Positions 35,735 through 43,570 of a stretch of DNA of 64,000 bases are shown here, in pieces (position 1 is the stretch's first letter; every line of letters starts with the position of its first letter). The position numbers were made by a program, and so were the translations under genes. The stretch comes from Candidatus Gastranaerophilales bacterium. GTDB lineage: Bacteria > Cyanobacteriota > Vampirovibrionia > Gastranaerophilales > Gastranaerophilaceae. The notes below the pieces were generated by a model. That model worked only from the letters and a program-made list of their open reading frames with translations. It ran no database searches and was not told the origin of the DNA. The stretch is from positions 5,569-69,568 of the forward strand of contig CALUUL010000004.1 in NCBI GenBank assembly GCA_944323945.1. The letters run 5' to 3'.

Positions 35735-37291
35735 ATGAAAAAGATATTATTTGTAATAACAATATTCATATTCTGTATAGGTTTATGCTGTCAATATAAT
35801 TATCCAGACAATGATTTATGGGCACGGTTGATAGCAGGCGGGTATATTGTTGAAAATTTAAATGTACTAAAATATGATTTTTTATCCTATACCCCAACTC
35901 ATCCTTGGTATGACCACGAATGGGGTGCAAGCGTATTTTTCTATTTGGCATTAAAATATTTTGGAGACTCTGGATTAATTATATTAAGAGGACTACTTGC
36001 CGCATTAACAGTATTTATATGCTTTAAAACAGTCGAAACAAGAAAACCTCAATCTACAAATGCATATAACATTTTATACTTTGCTGTAATGTTTTTAGTA
36101 GCACTTAAATCAATTGGTCCTACAACAAGATGCCTATTATTTACATGTTTATTCTTTGCATTATTTATATATTTACTAGAAAAATCAAGAGAAGGAAACA
36201 AAAAATATCTCATATTACTGCCAATAATTATGCTATTTTGGAGTAACATACACGGTGGTTGTATGAGCGGTATCGGAGTATTAGGAATTTATGCTATTGG
36301 TGAATTTCTAAATAAAAAAACATTTAAAGAATATATATACACAGCATTAGCATGTATTGTTGTTTTATTTATTAATCCATATGGATTTGAATATGTAAAA
36401 TTTTTATTCTTTGCGGCTACAATGAATAGAAACTTTATAACAGAATGGACAAGTCCTTTTCATCAAAGATATATTACTGAATATCTAAGATATAAAATAT
36501 ATCTTATAATAATGTTACTTACACAACTAATTTATTTAATAAAAAACAAAATCAACTATGAAAAACTTGATAAAACAAAAATATTATTAATAATTTTGAT
36601 GACATACTTATCAATAACACATATAAGACATCAAACTTTCTTTATATTTACAGTTGGAACTCTTTTATATGATGAATTTTATTATATATTTAACTCTATT
36701 ATAGAGTATATAAAAACAAAACTAAAGATAAAAAACCAAGAATTTATACATAATTTTTCAATGGTTAAAGAAATAACAGTATATTTTTTACTTTTAATTG
36801 TTTCTATTCCACAATTAATTTCAACAAATAAAGAAATCAGGATTACAGAAACAGAATACCCAAGGTATGCTATTGAATTTATTAAAATAAATAAAATAAC
36901 AGGGAATTTATTTATAAATTTTGACTGGGGAAGTTATGCCGCATACAAACTGTATCCAAACAATTTAATAGTAATGGACGGAAGATACGAAGAAGTATAT
37001 AATCCAAATCTTTTAATAGAGTTAAAAAATTTCCATTTAGTTAAAGGTGATTGGTACAAAATAATAAAAGATTATAAAACAGATGTAATGGTTATTGAAA
37101 AAAAATATCCTGTATACGAAAAAATCATTAATCATTCTGATTGGAAATTAGTTTTCGAAAATAACTTATCTGGAGTTTTTGTTCCTAGCAATAAGGTAAA
37201 AGAAAAATATATATACCCAATTATTGAAGATGATTACTATAATAAAACAAAATTCAATACTGATATTAAATACAAAAGAAGAGACATTTAA
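35735..37291 (+). CDS. Polytopic membrane protein, GT-C glycosyltransferase-like
   Basis: The 518-aa protein has about 11 transmembrane segments in residues 1-360 and a soluble C-terminal domain (about 375-518). After the first segment comes PDNDLWARLIAG...DFLSYT...YDHEWG, an acidic extracytoplasmic loop typical of GT-C-like proteins that use polyprenyl-phosphate sugars. The periplasmic C-terminal part contains NFDWGSYAAYKLYPNNLIVMDGRYEE, a motif also seen in such membrane proteins. The catalytic assignment is by fold analogy only. Translation is coupled to the preceding secreted protein. Its last four bases overlap the convergent gene at 37288. Confidence 0.6.
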   Translation: MKKILFVITIFIFCIGLCCQYNYPDNDLWARLIAGGYIVENLNVLKYDFLSYTPTHPWYDHEWGASVFFYLALKYFGDSGLIILRGLLAALTVFICFKTVETRKPQSTNAYNILYFAVMFLVALKSIGPTTRCLLFTCLFFALFIYLLEKSREGNKKYLILLPIIMLFWSNIHGGCMSGIGVLGIYAIGEFLNKKTFKEYIYTALACIVVLFINPYGFEYVKFLFFAATMNRNFITEWTSPFHQRYITEYLRYKIYLIIMLLTQLIYLIKNKINYEKLDKTKILLIILMTYLSITHIRHQTFFIFTVGTLLYDEFYYIFNSIIEYIKTKLKIKNQEFIHNFSMVKEITVYFLLLIVSIPQLISTNKEIRITETEYPRYAIEFIKINKITGNLFINFDWGSYAAYKLYPNNLIVMDGRYEEVYNPNLLIELKNFHLVKGDWYKIIKDYKTDVMVIEKKYPVYEKIINHSDWKLVFENNLSGVFVPSNKVKEKYIYPIIEDDYYNKTKFNTDIKYKRRDI

Positions 37292-38673
37292 GTCTCTTCT
37301 TGCCAAGATTTATCAATTTTTGCAATATATGACGTCTTGTTATCCTGATGGAACCACATTGCTTCACCATTAATATCATCTCTTAATTCGTGACCTTCAA
37401 CATATTTTGAATAATTATCTTTAACTAAGGTGATAACATCATTGTCCGCATTATTGAAGAATGAATCAAGAACTGTATATCCTGTGTAACCCCAAGTTTG
37501 AGCAGTTGCAGAATATATTTCATTACAAAGGATTCCAACAGCTTCCTCATTACCATTCTTTGCTTGTTCTATGCAAGCTGACATAACAGTATTTATAAAT
37601 TCTTCTCTTTCTTCTTTTGTCAAATATTCAGAAAGACCACCTTCTATAGCCTTGGTTATGCTGCCGTATCCCATATCATTACTATAAACAGATAAAACTT
37701 TAACCAAGTCTGCTGAATCAAGGTTAAGATATTCTCTTATTTTGTCAGGAGAAGAGGTTGCTATACCATTTAATAATTCTTTAGCGTAATTTTGGGCAGC
37801 ATCATCTGGAATTTTAGCATCCGTAGAAACAGCTTCAGGAGTTGTTGTTTCAGGAGTTGTTGCTTCAGGGGTTGTTGCCTCAGGAGTTGTCGACTCAGGA
37901 GTTGTCGCATCAGGTGTTGTCGCATCCGGAGTTGTTGCTTCTTCTGTAGTTGTTAATTCTCCACCTTCTTCTAAAGTTTTAACAGCATCTTCCAATTGTG
38001 CAATTTCTTCATCTGTCAGAAGACCTATTGATTTAATCTTTTCCAAAGTTGTTTTACCATCAACAATGCTTTGAGCCATTCTATTTATATCTTCCTCAGA
38101 ACGACCTTCTCCATCAGCAGAATCTGCAGAATCAGCAGAATCACTTTGTGCAAGCTCAACTTGTTCTTCTATTGCTTTATACTCAGCACTATCTTCGCCA
38201 TAATAAGCAGCATAAGCAGCAAGTTCACCTTCTACATCACCACTGTCTACTATATCTTGAGCAAGATCACTTAATTCAGAACCTGCCATTTCACTTTCTA
38301 TTTTTGAAACATCAGTATTTAAAAGTTCATTCCAAATACCAAAGCCATCAATTTTTCCTTGATTATCGCCTCTTTGTCTTGTAAAACTTTCGAGCTCATC
38401 TGAAGTTAGAACATCATCATCACTATTGGAATTTAAAACATCAAATAATAAGCCTACGTCTTCTTTAAATTGGTCATCATCTTTTCCGCAAGCTTTACTC
38501 ATATACTCAATTAGTTCATCTTTAGTTGCGTCTTCTCCATATACAAATATAGAATCACAAAACTGCAAATCTTCACTCGCTAAATTATAGAATGTATCCT
38601 TTATTTGAGATGCATTTACTTCTGTGTTGTTTGTGTTTTTCAAATAATTCGCAATTAATGAATTTATATCCAT
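37288..38673 (-). CDS. Acidic protein with EF-hand-like loop and TTPEA repeats
   Basis: The 461-aa, strongly acidic protein is not recognised as a family. The N-terminal domain (about 1-125) is helical and contains LNSNSDDDVLTSDEL, which fits an EF-hand-type Ca2+-binding loop with Asn/Asp at positions 1, 3, 5 and Asp at 12. A SAD-SAD-SAD stretch follows near residue 180, then seven tandem pentapeptides of the TTPEA/TTPDA type (about 245-280) form a flexible linker, then a helical C-terminal domain (about 290-461). No signal peptide is visible. AAGGAG precedes the ATG. The linker plus Ca2+-like site suggests a surface or secreted protein exported by a non-Sec route, or a cytoplasmic sensor. 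Confidence 0.6.
   Translation of the reverse strand: MDINSLIANYLKNTNNTEVNASQIKDTFYNLASEDLQFCDSIFVYGEDATKDELIEYMSKACGKDDDQFKEDVGLLFDVLNSNSDDDVLTSDELESFTRQRGDNQGKIDGFGIWNELLNTDVSKIESEMAGSELSDLAQDIVDSGDVEGELAAYAAYYGEDSAEYKAIEEQVELAQSDSADSADSADGEGRSEEDINRMAQSIVDGKTTLEKIKSIGLLTDEEIAQLEDAVKTLEEGGELTTTEEATTPDATTPDATTPESTTPEATTPEATTPETTTPEAVSTDAKIPDDAAQNYAKELLNGIATSSPDKIREYLNLDSADLVKVLSVYSNDMGYGSITKAIEGGLSEYLTKEEREEFINTVMSACIEQAKNGNEEAVGILCNEIYSATAQTWGYTGYTVLDSFFNNADNDVITLVKDNYSKYVEGHELRDDINGEAMWFHQDNKTSYIAKIDKSWQEET
37830..37942 (-). repeat. Tandem 15-bp repeat encoding TTP[ED]x
   Basis: Seven consecutive 15-base units encode TTPDA, TTPDA, TTPES, TTPEA, TTPEA, TTPET, TTPEA. On the plus strand the unit reads roughly GGAGTTGTTGCTTCA with a few third-base changes. 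It is prone to copy-number change by slippage without breaking the frame. Confidence 0.85.
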
Positions 38674-38787
38674 ACAAGACTCCTTTACTTATACATGAGT
38701 ACTTATCGGCATTACTTACCTTTTCTTTAGAAATTAAATAAAAAAAACAAATTTAGTTACAAAACTTAATCTTAAGATAAAAAACTT

Positions 38788-39864
38788 TTACGATATTTCT
38801 TTACGATTTGAAATCATTTCCCAGCAATTTTTTGGACAAACTGCAGAACAAATACCACAACCTATACATTTATTTCCATCCGAAACATATTCATTCTCTT
38901 CCTTAGTTATTGCAGATTGAGGACAATTGTTTAAACAAATTTTGCAATCTATACAATTTATTTTATTCCATTTAGGAAATCTAACTCTACCATCTGCAAC
39001 AGAAGGAAGATCATAGACAATAAAATCATCTTGAATAAAATCACCAAAAATACCATCATTAATCCAGTATTTTTTTCTAAAATCAGAAACAGATATCTTT
39101 TTTTCTTTTTGACCTGAAGTAATAGGAACAATCTTTTTCCAATCAGACCATTTAGTAAGTTCAGAGTATAATGCATCTTTTTTGATATCTTTCAGAAATT
39201 CAAACATGCCTGTAGATAAAAACTGTATATCTTCATCATTTAAAGCATTTATGCAGACACAATCTGAAATTTCAGAGACAGGACCTCTAACATATATAGT
39301 TCCGCCAACCATTCCAACACAAGAACGCCGACCCAATACAGAATTTAATCCATCACACTCATAACCACAAACTACAGCAATTCCTCCACCCATAAATTCA
39401 AAACCAAAAGAACCTGTATTTTTCAAAACCCAAAATTCAGGAAGTTCAAACTTTGGGTCATGTTTCATTAATGCACCGCTTCTTGTTCCAACTCGACCGG
39501 AAACAAATATTTTTCCTCCGGCAGCACAATGAGCTGCAGTATCACCACAATCACCATTGACAATTATTTTAGCCCCTGAATTAAGCCAGCCTACATCAGC
39601 CGGAGCAGAACCATCAACAATAATACGAGTACCTGGTAGAGCCATTGCACCAACTCTTTGTCCTGGATTTTTTACATTAAAAACCAATTCTTCATCTCTA
39701 TTTTTTGCCCAAGATGAACCACCAATATTATGTTGACCGCAAGCATCAATTTCAAAATTAGTATACCCTTCATCAATCTTTGCTGTAACTAACTGAAGAA
39801 GATCTTGTGTAGACATTCTCTTATTATCTTTTAAAGTTTCTATTTTGCAGATTTCTTTTTTCAT
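38788..39864 (-). CDS. Glutamate synthase GXGXG-domain subunit with two 4Fe-4S sites
   Basis: This 358-aa subunit corresponds to the C-terminal (GXGXG/beta-helix) domain of GltB, encoded separately as in archaeal-type GOGAT. The right-handed beta-helix repeats are visible as VGWLNSGAKIIVNGDCGDTAAH, GGKIFVSGRVGTRSGALM, and MGGGIAVVCG plus MVGGTIYVRG. A ferredoxin tail (about 300-358) carries two CxxCxxCxxxC(P) motifs, CIDCKICLNNCP and CIGCGICSAVCP. It completes the complex with the FMN subunit and amidotransferase encoded upstream. Gene order is amidotransferase, synthase, this subunit. Confidence 0.9.
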   Translation of the reverse strand: MKKEICKIETLKDNKRMSTQDLLQLVTAKIDEGYTNFEIDACGQHNIGGSSWAKNRDEELVFNVKNPGQRVGAMALPGTRIIVDGSAPADVGWLNSGAKIIVNGDCGDTAAHCAAGGKIFVSGRVGTRSGALMKHDPKFELPEFWVLKNTGSFGFEFMGGGIAVVCGYECDGLNSVLGRRSCVGMVGGTIYVRGPVSEISDCVCINALNDEDIQFLSTGMFEFLKDIKKDALYSELTKWSDWKKIVPITSGQKEKKISVSDFRKKYWINDGIFGDFIQDDFIVYDLPSVADGRVRFPKWNKINCIDCKICLNNCPQSAITKEENEYVSDGNKCIGCGICSAVCPKNCWEMISNRKEIS

Positions 39865-39880
39865 TTTCTTCTTTCATTAA

Positions 39881-41509
39881 TTAACATACATATTGTATAT
39901 CCAGCCTATCAGCAACATTTTTATCAACAGTAATCAATGCATCTGAACGACCAATCGGCAAAGTAGAATTTCCAACAGGTCCCATCAATTTTTTTAATTC
40001 CATATCAGTAGCTATAAAATAATTGACAATATTTTGAGCTGCTACATCTATATCAAGTCTTTTGGTTAAACATACATTTTGAGTAGCTAACCCGGCAGGG
40101 CAAAAACCAGTATTACAAGCATTACACTTTCCTTCATCATTACCAACACAACCGGCAATTTCAAGAAGAAGTCTACCTGTAAAAACACCATTTGCACCTA
40201 AACAAATAAGCTTAAAAGCATCTGCAGCAAAACTACCAGTCTGACCAAGTCCACCACCTGCAAACAAAGGAATTTCACCTTGACGCCCCTGATGAACAGC
40301 AGCCAAATAACAATCCCTTAACTTTGAAGTAATAGGATGACCTGTATGGTTTAAAGAAATTTCATGAGCAGCACCTGTTCCACCAGCAAGTCCATCTAAG
40401 AAAAAACCACCAACGATATTATATGGATCCCTAAGTAGATTATTATAAACTGAAACACTTGTAACAGAAGCTGCTACTTTTATAGCAACTGGAACTCTAA
40501 AATTGAATGCTGCATTCATTGATAAAAACATTTTTTGAACAGATTCTTCTATAGAATATAATCCTTGATGTGTTGGAGGACTTAATAAATCAGCACGAGG
40601 AACACCACGTATTTCTTGAACATATCTTGCAACTTTACTTGCCATCAATAAACCGCCATCACCAGGCTTAGCACCTTGACCAATTTTAATTAAAATTCCT
40701 GCAGGATCTTCTATCATATCAGGCATTGCTTGAATAATTCTATTCCAACCAAAATGTCCTGAAGCAATCTGCAGAATCATATATTTTACATATTTTGATT
40801 TTAAGAGTCTAACAGGAATTCCCCCTTCGCCTGTACACATTCGCACAGGAAGTCCCATAACTTCATTAAGATATGCAGTAGCAATTGCCATAGCTTCCCA
40901 CATACGCCAAGATATTGCACCAATAGACATATCCCCCATAAGAATAGGATAAATCCATCTGTTAGGTGGTAATTGTTTTGAAACTTTCATCTCGCCTTGT
41001 TCCATATGCAAATTTAACTTATCTGCCGAAAGAACTCGTCCAAAAGGTGTTCTTAATTCAAATTTGTGACGTGCTGCATCTAAAGATGGATCTGTCATTT
41101 GCGATATTCTGCCAATTTTTATTTTATCCAGTGTACGTCCTTCAGTATTTAAATTTGAACGACCACCTTTTTTTAATGAGTCAGCCTTTGCAGCCCTATA
41201 TCGAACAGAATATCTGTCATTCACATTTCTAATTGCTTTTATTGCCCCATTTGGGCATACTCTTGAACACATACCACAGCCGCGACAGTGATTTTCAAAC
41301 GAAACATTTTGTTTTATTACCAGAATTTTTTCAAAAGATGGTTTTTGAAAGCTACCAGATATTTTTCTTCTTTTTTCTATTACCGGCTTTATTGCCCCAA
41401 AAGAACATACAGCAGTACATTTACCACATTGAATACACTTAGATTCATCATATTCTATAATCCAAGGTAAATCATCCTGATGTAATTCATTTATACTTAT
41501 TGTTGCCAT
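39881..41509 (-). CDS. Glutamate synthase FMN/synthase subunit with N-terminal ferredoxin domain
   Basis: The 542-aa protein has two N-terminal 4Fe-4S motifs (CIQCGKCTAVCSFGAIKP and CRGCGMCSRVCPNGAIKA, within residues 20-90), then the FMN-binding TIM-barrel synthase domain of GltB/GltS. The landmarks of the barrel are GDMSIGAISW, GEGGIP, KIGQGAKPGDGGLL, SPPTHQGLYSIE and FLDGLAGGTGAAHE. CNACNTGFCPAGLATQ near residue 475 is the Fe-S cluster loop of GOGAT. It combines ammonia with 2-oxoglutarate, using electrons probably from ferredoxin or another donor because no GltD-like NADPH subunit is present. It starts within the end of the amidotransferase gene (13-base overlap). Confidence 0.93.
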   Translation of the reverse strand: MATISINELHQDDLPWIIEYDESKCIQCGKCTAVCSFGAIKPVIEKRRKISGSFQKPSFEKILVIKQNVSFENHCRGCGMCSRVCPNGAIKAIRNVNDRYSVRYRAAKADSLKKGGRSNLNTEGRTLDKIKIGRISQMTDPSLDAARHKFELRTPFGRVLSADKLNLHMEQGEMKVSKQLPPNRWIYPILMGDMSIGAISWRMWEAMAIATAYLNEVMGLPVRMCTGEGGIPVRLLKSKYVKYMILQIASGHFGWNRIIQAMPDMIEDPAGILIKIGQGAKPGDGGLLMASKVARYVQEIRGVPRADLLSPPTHQGLYSIEESVQKMFLSMNAAFNFRVPVAIKVAASVTSVSVYNNLLRDPYNIVGGFFLDGLAGGTGAAHEISLNHTGHPITSKLRDCYLAAVHQGRQGEIPLFAGGGLGQTGSFAADAFKLICLGANGVFTGRLLLEIAGCVGNDEGKCNACNTGFCPAGLATQNVCLTKRLDIDVAAQNIVNYFIATDMELKKLMGPVGNSTLPIGRSDALITVDKNVADRLDIQYVC

Positions 41510-42603
41510 CTTTGCACCGTTAAATCATTTTTTATAATTATAGTTTCTTTTTCATTTGGATATATATCTTTTGTAATATCTCTATTTGGAAGAACATCAT
41601 TAATACCGTTAACTTCAGAAGTCATTATTACAGTATCATCGTCCATTCCTATAACAACAGGTCTTAATTTTTTTGAATCACAAACACAAAGCATTTCACT
41701 ATTTGGCAAAACACCTAAAATAGTATTCGGTCCATTTATTTCCAAATGAGACAAAGAAGCTTTAATACGCAATAGAATATCTCTATCAGCTCTATTTTCT
41801 ATTTCATCATAAGGAAGCGGAGTAATTGTATGTTTATAATACTGAATAGGCCACTTTAAAATTTTATTAATATAATGAAGTGTATATAAGAAACATTGTG
41901 AATCAGACTCAAAACCAATATAGCCTTTATATAAAGACTTTTGATAATCCCTATTCTTTTCAAAAAATGTATTTTCACCATTAGCTAGTACTGTATAACC
42001 ATCCAAAAAGAAAGGATGTGCAGCATAACGAACAATATCATAATTTGTATTTTGTCTACATTGTGCAGTTATTACTTTTGCACATAGATCCTCATTTTCA
42101 TCCCACAAACCAAAATAAGTTCCAATATCATTAGGACTTCCTATCTCTTTTAAGGTTAAGACATCGGGCCAGAAAGAATACATATATCCTAAATTATTTT
42201 TTTCTAGTTCTCTTCTTAATTGCAAAGCTGTATCTACTAAAAGTTCTTCTTTCTCTTCTTGAGTCGCATATTTATGACTTTTCGGATACTGAAATGCCTC
42301 AAAAATATAATTAGGCATTGGTTCTATCTTTAAGCCTTTTTTATTATTTATATCGGGTGCCCATTGCAATACACGAGTAAATCCTAAATCATGTAAAATA
42401 TCTTCAGCTTTTCTAGTTCCTTCAACAGTAGCAGCCATTGATAATATTGGTAGATTTTTATATGCAGAAAATATACCGCCTAAATCCTGCATAACAAAAG
42501 CAAAACCCGAATTATCATGTCCTTTTTGCTGTGAACGCATTAATCTTAAGGCTATTGAAGGGTGTAAATATTTTTTAGATTTTATAGCACCAATTCTACA
42601 CAT
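41497..42603 (-). CDS. Glutamate synthase class-II glutamine amidotransferase subunit
   Basis: The 368-aa protein starts MCRIGAIKSKK, so C2 is exposed as the Ntn nucleophile after removal of Met. QQKGHDNSGFAFVM is the conserved glutamine-site segment of class II (GltB-type) amidotransferases, and the later TVLANGEN and GFESDSQCFLY segments correspond to the ammonia-release lobe. It hydrolyses glutamine and passes ammonia to the synthase subunit. It is the first gene of the three-gene GOGAT operon and has a consensus promoter immediately upstream. Confidence 0.92.
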   Translation of the reverse strand: MCRIGAIKSKKYLHPSIALRLMRSQQKGHDNSGFAFVMQDLGGIFSAYKNLPILSMAATVEGTRKAEDILHDLGFTRVLQWAPDINNKKGLKIEPMPNYIFEAFQYPKSHKYATQEEKEELLVDTALQLRRELEKNNLGYMYSFWPDVLTLKEIGSPNDIGTYFGLWDENEDLCAKVITAQCRQNTNYDIVRYAAHPFFLDGYTVLANGENTFFEKNRDYQKSLYKGYIGFESDSQCFLYTLHYINKILKWPIQYYKHTITPLPYDEIENRADRDILLRIKASLSHLEINGPNTILGVLPNSEMLCVCDSKKLRPVVIGMDDDTVIMTSEVNGINDVLPNRDITKDIYPNEKETIIIKNDLTVQRWQQ

Positions 42604-42612
42604 TGCAGTGAT

Positions 42613-42642
42613 ATTTTATTCATGTAAAGACTTATATGTCAA
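42613..42642 (-). promoter_or_regulatory. Sigma-70-type promoter of the glutamate synthase operon
   Basis: Reading the minus strand, TTGACA (42637-42642) and TAAAAT (42613-42618) are separated by 18 bases. The -10 lies 9 bases before the ATG at 42603, leaving an untranslated leader of only about two or three bases and no Shine-Dalgarno site. Confidence 0.65.
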
Positions 42643-42771
42643 TATTCTAAACGATTTTGTTAATTTTTTTTTTACAAAAAGGCAATTTTATTTTCCTAAA
42701 ATACTTTATATAAATGTAGATAAAATACCGAAAGGAGAATTTAGTCTAAAACAAAAAAACACAAAGAGGCA

Positions 42772-42870
42772 ATGCTAAGAGAAAAACACAAACTTAAAAT
42801 CAGCCATTTTAGGCATAATGATTACAAAACGATTTTTACTCTCTCTCTTAATATCCTCGTGTTTATTTGA
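42772..42870 (+). CDS. Possible 32-aa peptide within cassette copy 1
   Basis: ATG at 42772 opens 32 codons ending at TGA 42868-42870, immediately before the terminator hairpin. The product would be basic at the N-terminus (LREKHKLK) and hydrophobic at the C-terminus (SLNILVFI). The upstream AAAGAGG is only two bases from the ATG, too close for good initiation. In copies 2 and 3 the same frame has ATA instead of ATG, a stop at codon 7 and a two-base deletion in the CT run. Either this is the ancestral leader or toxin-like peptide and the other copies have lost it, or the frame is accidental. Confidence 0.2.
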   Translation: MLREKHKLKISHFRHNDYKTIFTLSLNILVFI

Positions 42871-42899
42871 TGTTTGCATACTCTGCAAACATTTTTTTT
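42870..42899 (+). terminator. Intrinsic terminator of RNA cassette 1
   Basis: TGTTTGCA / TGCAAACA, an 8-bp stem with loop TACTC, followed by T8. The same hairpin recurs 261 and 522 bases downstream. Confidence 0.85.
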
Positions 42900-42964
42900 A
42901 TGTTTTATTTTTTTTGAAGATTTGTAACATAATATATCTAAAATAACAATTCAAATAAAAAAAA

Positions 42965-43159
42965 ATAACTTTATATAAGAGTAGATAGTTAATGAGAAGG
43001 AGAAAAAGTCTAAAGCAAAAAAGATAAAGAGGTAATATTAAGGGATACTAAATAAAAAATAATCAGCCATTTTAGGCAAAATGATTACAAAACAATTTTT
43101 ACTCTCTCTTAATATCCTCGTGTTTATTTGATGTTTGCATACTCTGCAAACATTTTTTT
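42965..43159 (+). ncRNA. Tandem small RNA cassette, copy 2
   Basis: TTATATAA (42971-42978) acts as -10; the predicted RNA of about 175 nt runs to the terminator at 43131-43159. A 15-bp stem forms between GAGG + ATATTAAGGGA (43029-43045) and TCTCTTAATAT + CCTC (43105-43119), with a two-base bulge. It encloses GCC-ATTTTA-GGC and an AT-rich loop. The 5' leader contains AGAAGGAGAAAAAG, a Shine-Dalgarno-like purine run that can alternatively pair with the TTTTTACTCTCTC of the stem. No conserved ORF is present. It could be a regulatory RNA or an attenuator. Confidence 0.5.
43131..43159 (+). terminator. Intrinsic terminator of RNA cassette 2
   Basis: Same 8-bp TGTTTGCA/TGCAAACA hairpin and T8 tract as in cassette 1. 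Confidence 0.85.
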
Positions 43160-43225
43160 TATGTTTTATTTTTTTTGAAGATTTGTAACATAATATATCT
43201 AAAATAACAATTCAAATAAAAAAAA

Positions 43226-43420
43226 ATAACTTTATATAAGAGTAGATAGTTAATGAGAAGGAGAAAAAGTCTAAAGCAAAAAAGATAAAGAGGTAATATT
43301 AAGGGATACTAAATAAAAAATAATCAGCCATTTTAGGCAAAATGATTACAAAACAATTTTTACTCTCTCTTAATATCCTCGTGTTTATTTGATGTTTGCA
43401 TACTCTGCAAACATTTTTTT
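43226..43420 (+). ncRNA. Tandem small RNA cassette, copy 3
   Basis: This copy appears identical to copy 2 in promoter, stem and terminator (-10 at 43232-43239; terminator at 43392-43420). Identity ends right after the terminator at ATGTTTTA, where the sequence changes to GCAAAAAAAAC. Each cassette having its own promoter and terminator argues for separate short transcripts rather than one long leader of the downstream gene. Confidence 0.5.
43392..43420 (+). terminator. Intrinsic terminator of RNA cassette 3
   Basis: Third copy of the TGTTTGCA/TGCAAACA hairpin with T tract. It lies 150 bases upstream of the 43571 gene. Confidence 0.85.
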
Positions 43421-43570
43421 TATGTTTTAGCAAAAAAAACTTTTTAAGTTTTAAAAGATTATGAAAATTTTAAACTATACGAGCATTGATAATACAAAAA
43501 ATTTATTTCCAGGAATACTAAAAAAAATAAATCCATAAATAATAAACAGAATAACATTGCTATAAGCAAT

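Larger units (their letters stand above)
42700..42899 (+). ncRNA. Tandem small RNA cassette, copy 1 (most divergent)
   Basis: A -10-like TTATATAA (42706-42713) is followed about 12 bases later by the predicted 5' end, giving an RNA of roughly 180 nt that ends in an intrinsic terminator. GAGG (42766-42769) and ATGCTAAGAGA (42772-42782) can pair with TCTCTTAATAT and CCTC (42844-42858) with one mismatch and one wobble, enclosing a GCC-ATTTTA-GGC loop hairpin. The 3' two-thirds is nearly identical to copies 2 and 3, while the 5' third differs. This copy also contains an uninterrupted 32-codon frame. The family is not recognised. Confidence 0.5.
42900..43421 (+). repeat. Tandem direct repeat, two 261-bp copies
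   Basis: 42900-43160 and 43161-43421 appear identical base for base on inspection. Each copy spans the terminator tail, an AT-rich promoter region, the RNA body and the next terminator. The exact period is seen at the hairpin (43132 to 43393), the -10 element (42971 to 43232) and throughout the body. The partial homology with 42700-42899 shows that an older duplication preceded the recent one. Confidence 0.92.
42604..43570. other. 967-bp intergenic region with tandem RNA cassettes
   Basis: The first 60 bases hold the minus-strand glutamate synthase promoter. From about 42700 to 43421 lie three plus-strand promoter-RNA-terminator cassettes, listed separately. The final 150 bases are AT-rich and contain an ATG at 43461 starting a 26-codon frame that stops at a poly-A-rich stretch, discussed under the 43571 gene. 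No other element is visible. Confidence 0.7.

Noticed and set aside
42905..42950. NtcA or Fur-type operator in the cassette promoter
   Set aside because: No GTA-N8-TAC or 19-bp Fur palindrome is found; the AT-rich stretch explains partial matches.
42700..43421. CRISPR array or direct-repeat array
   Set aside because: The repeats are 261 bp long with a promoter and terminator each, with no short repeats separated by unique spacers and no cas genes.
42700..43421. Tandem 6S RNA genes
   Set aside because: The length fits, but the RNA ends in a separate terminator hairpin, its 5' leader is A-rich and only weakly paired, and the characteristic long closing stem with a large central bubble is not seen.
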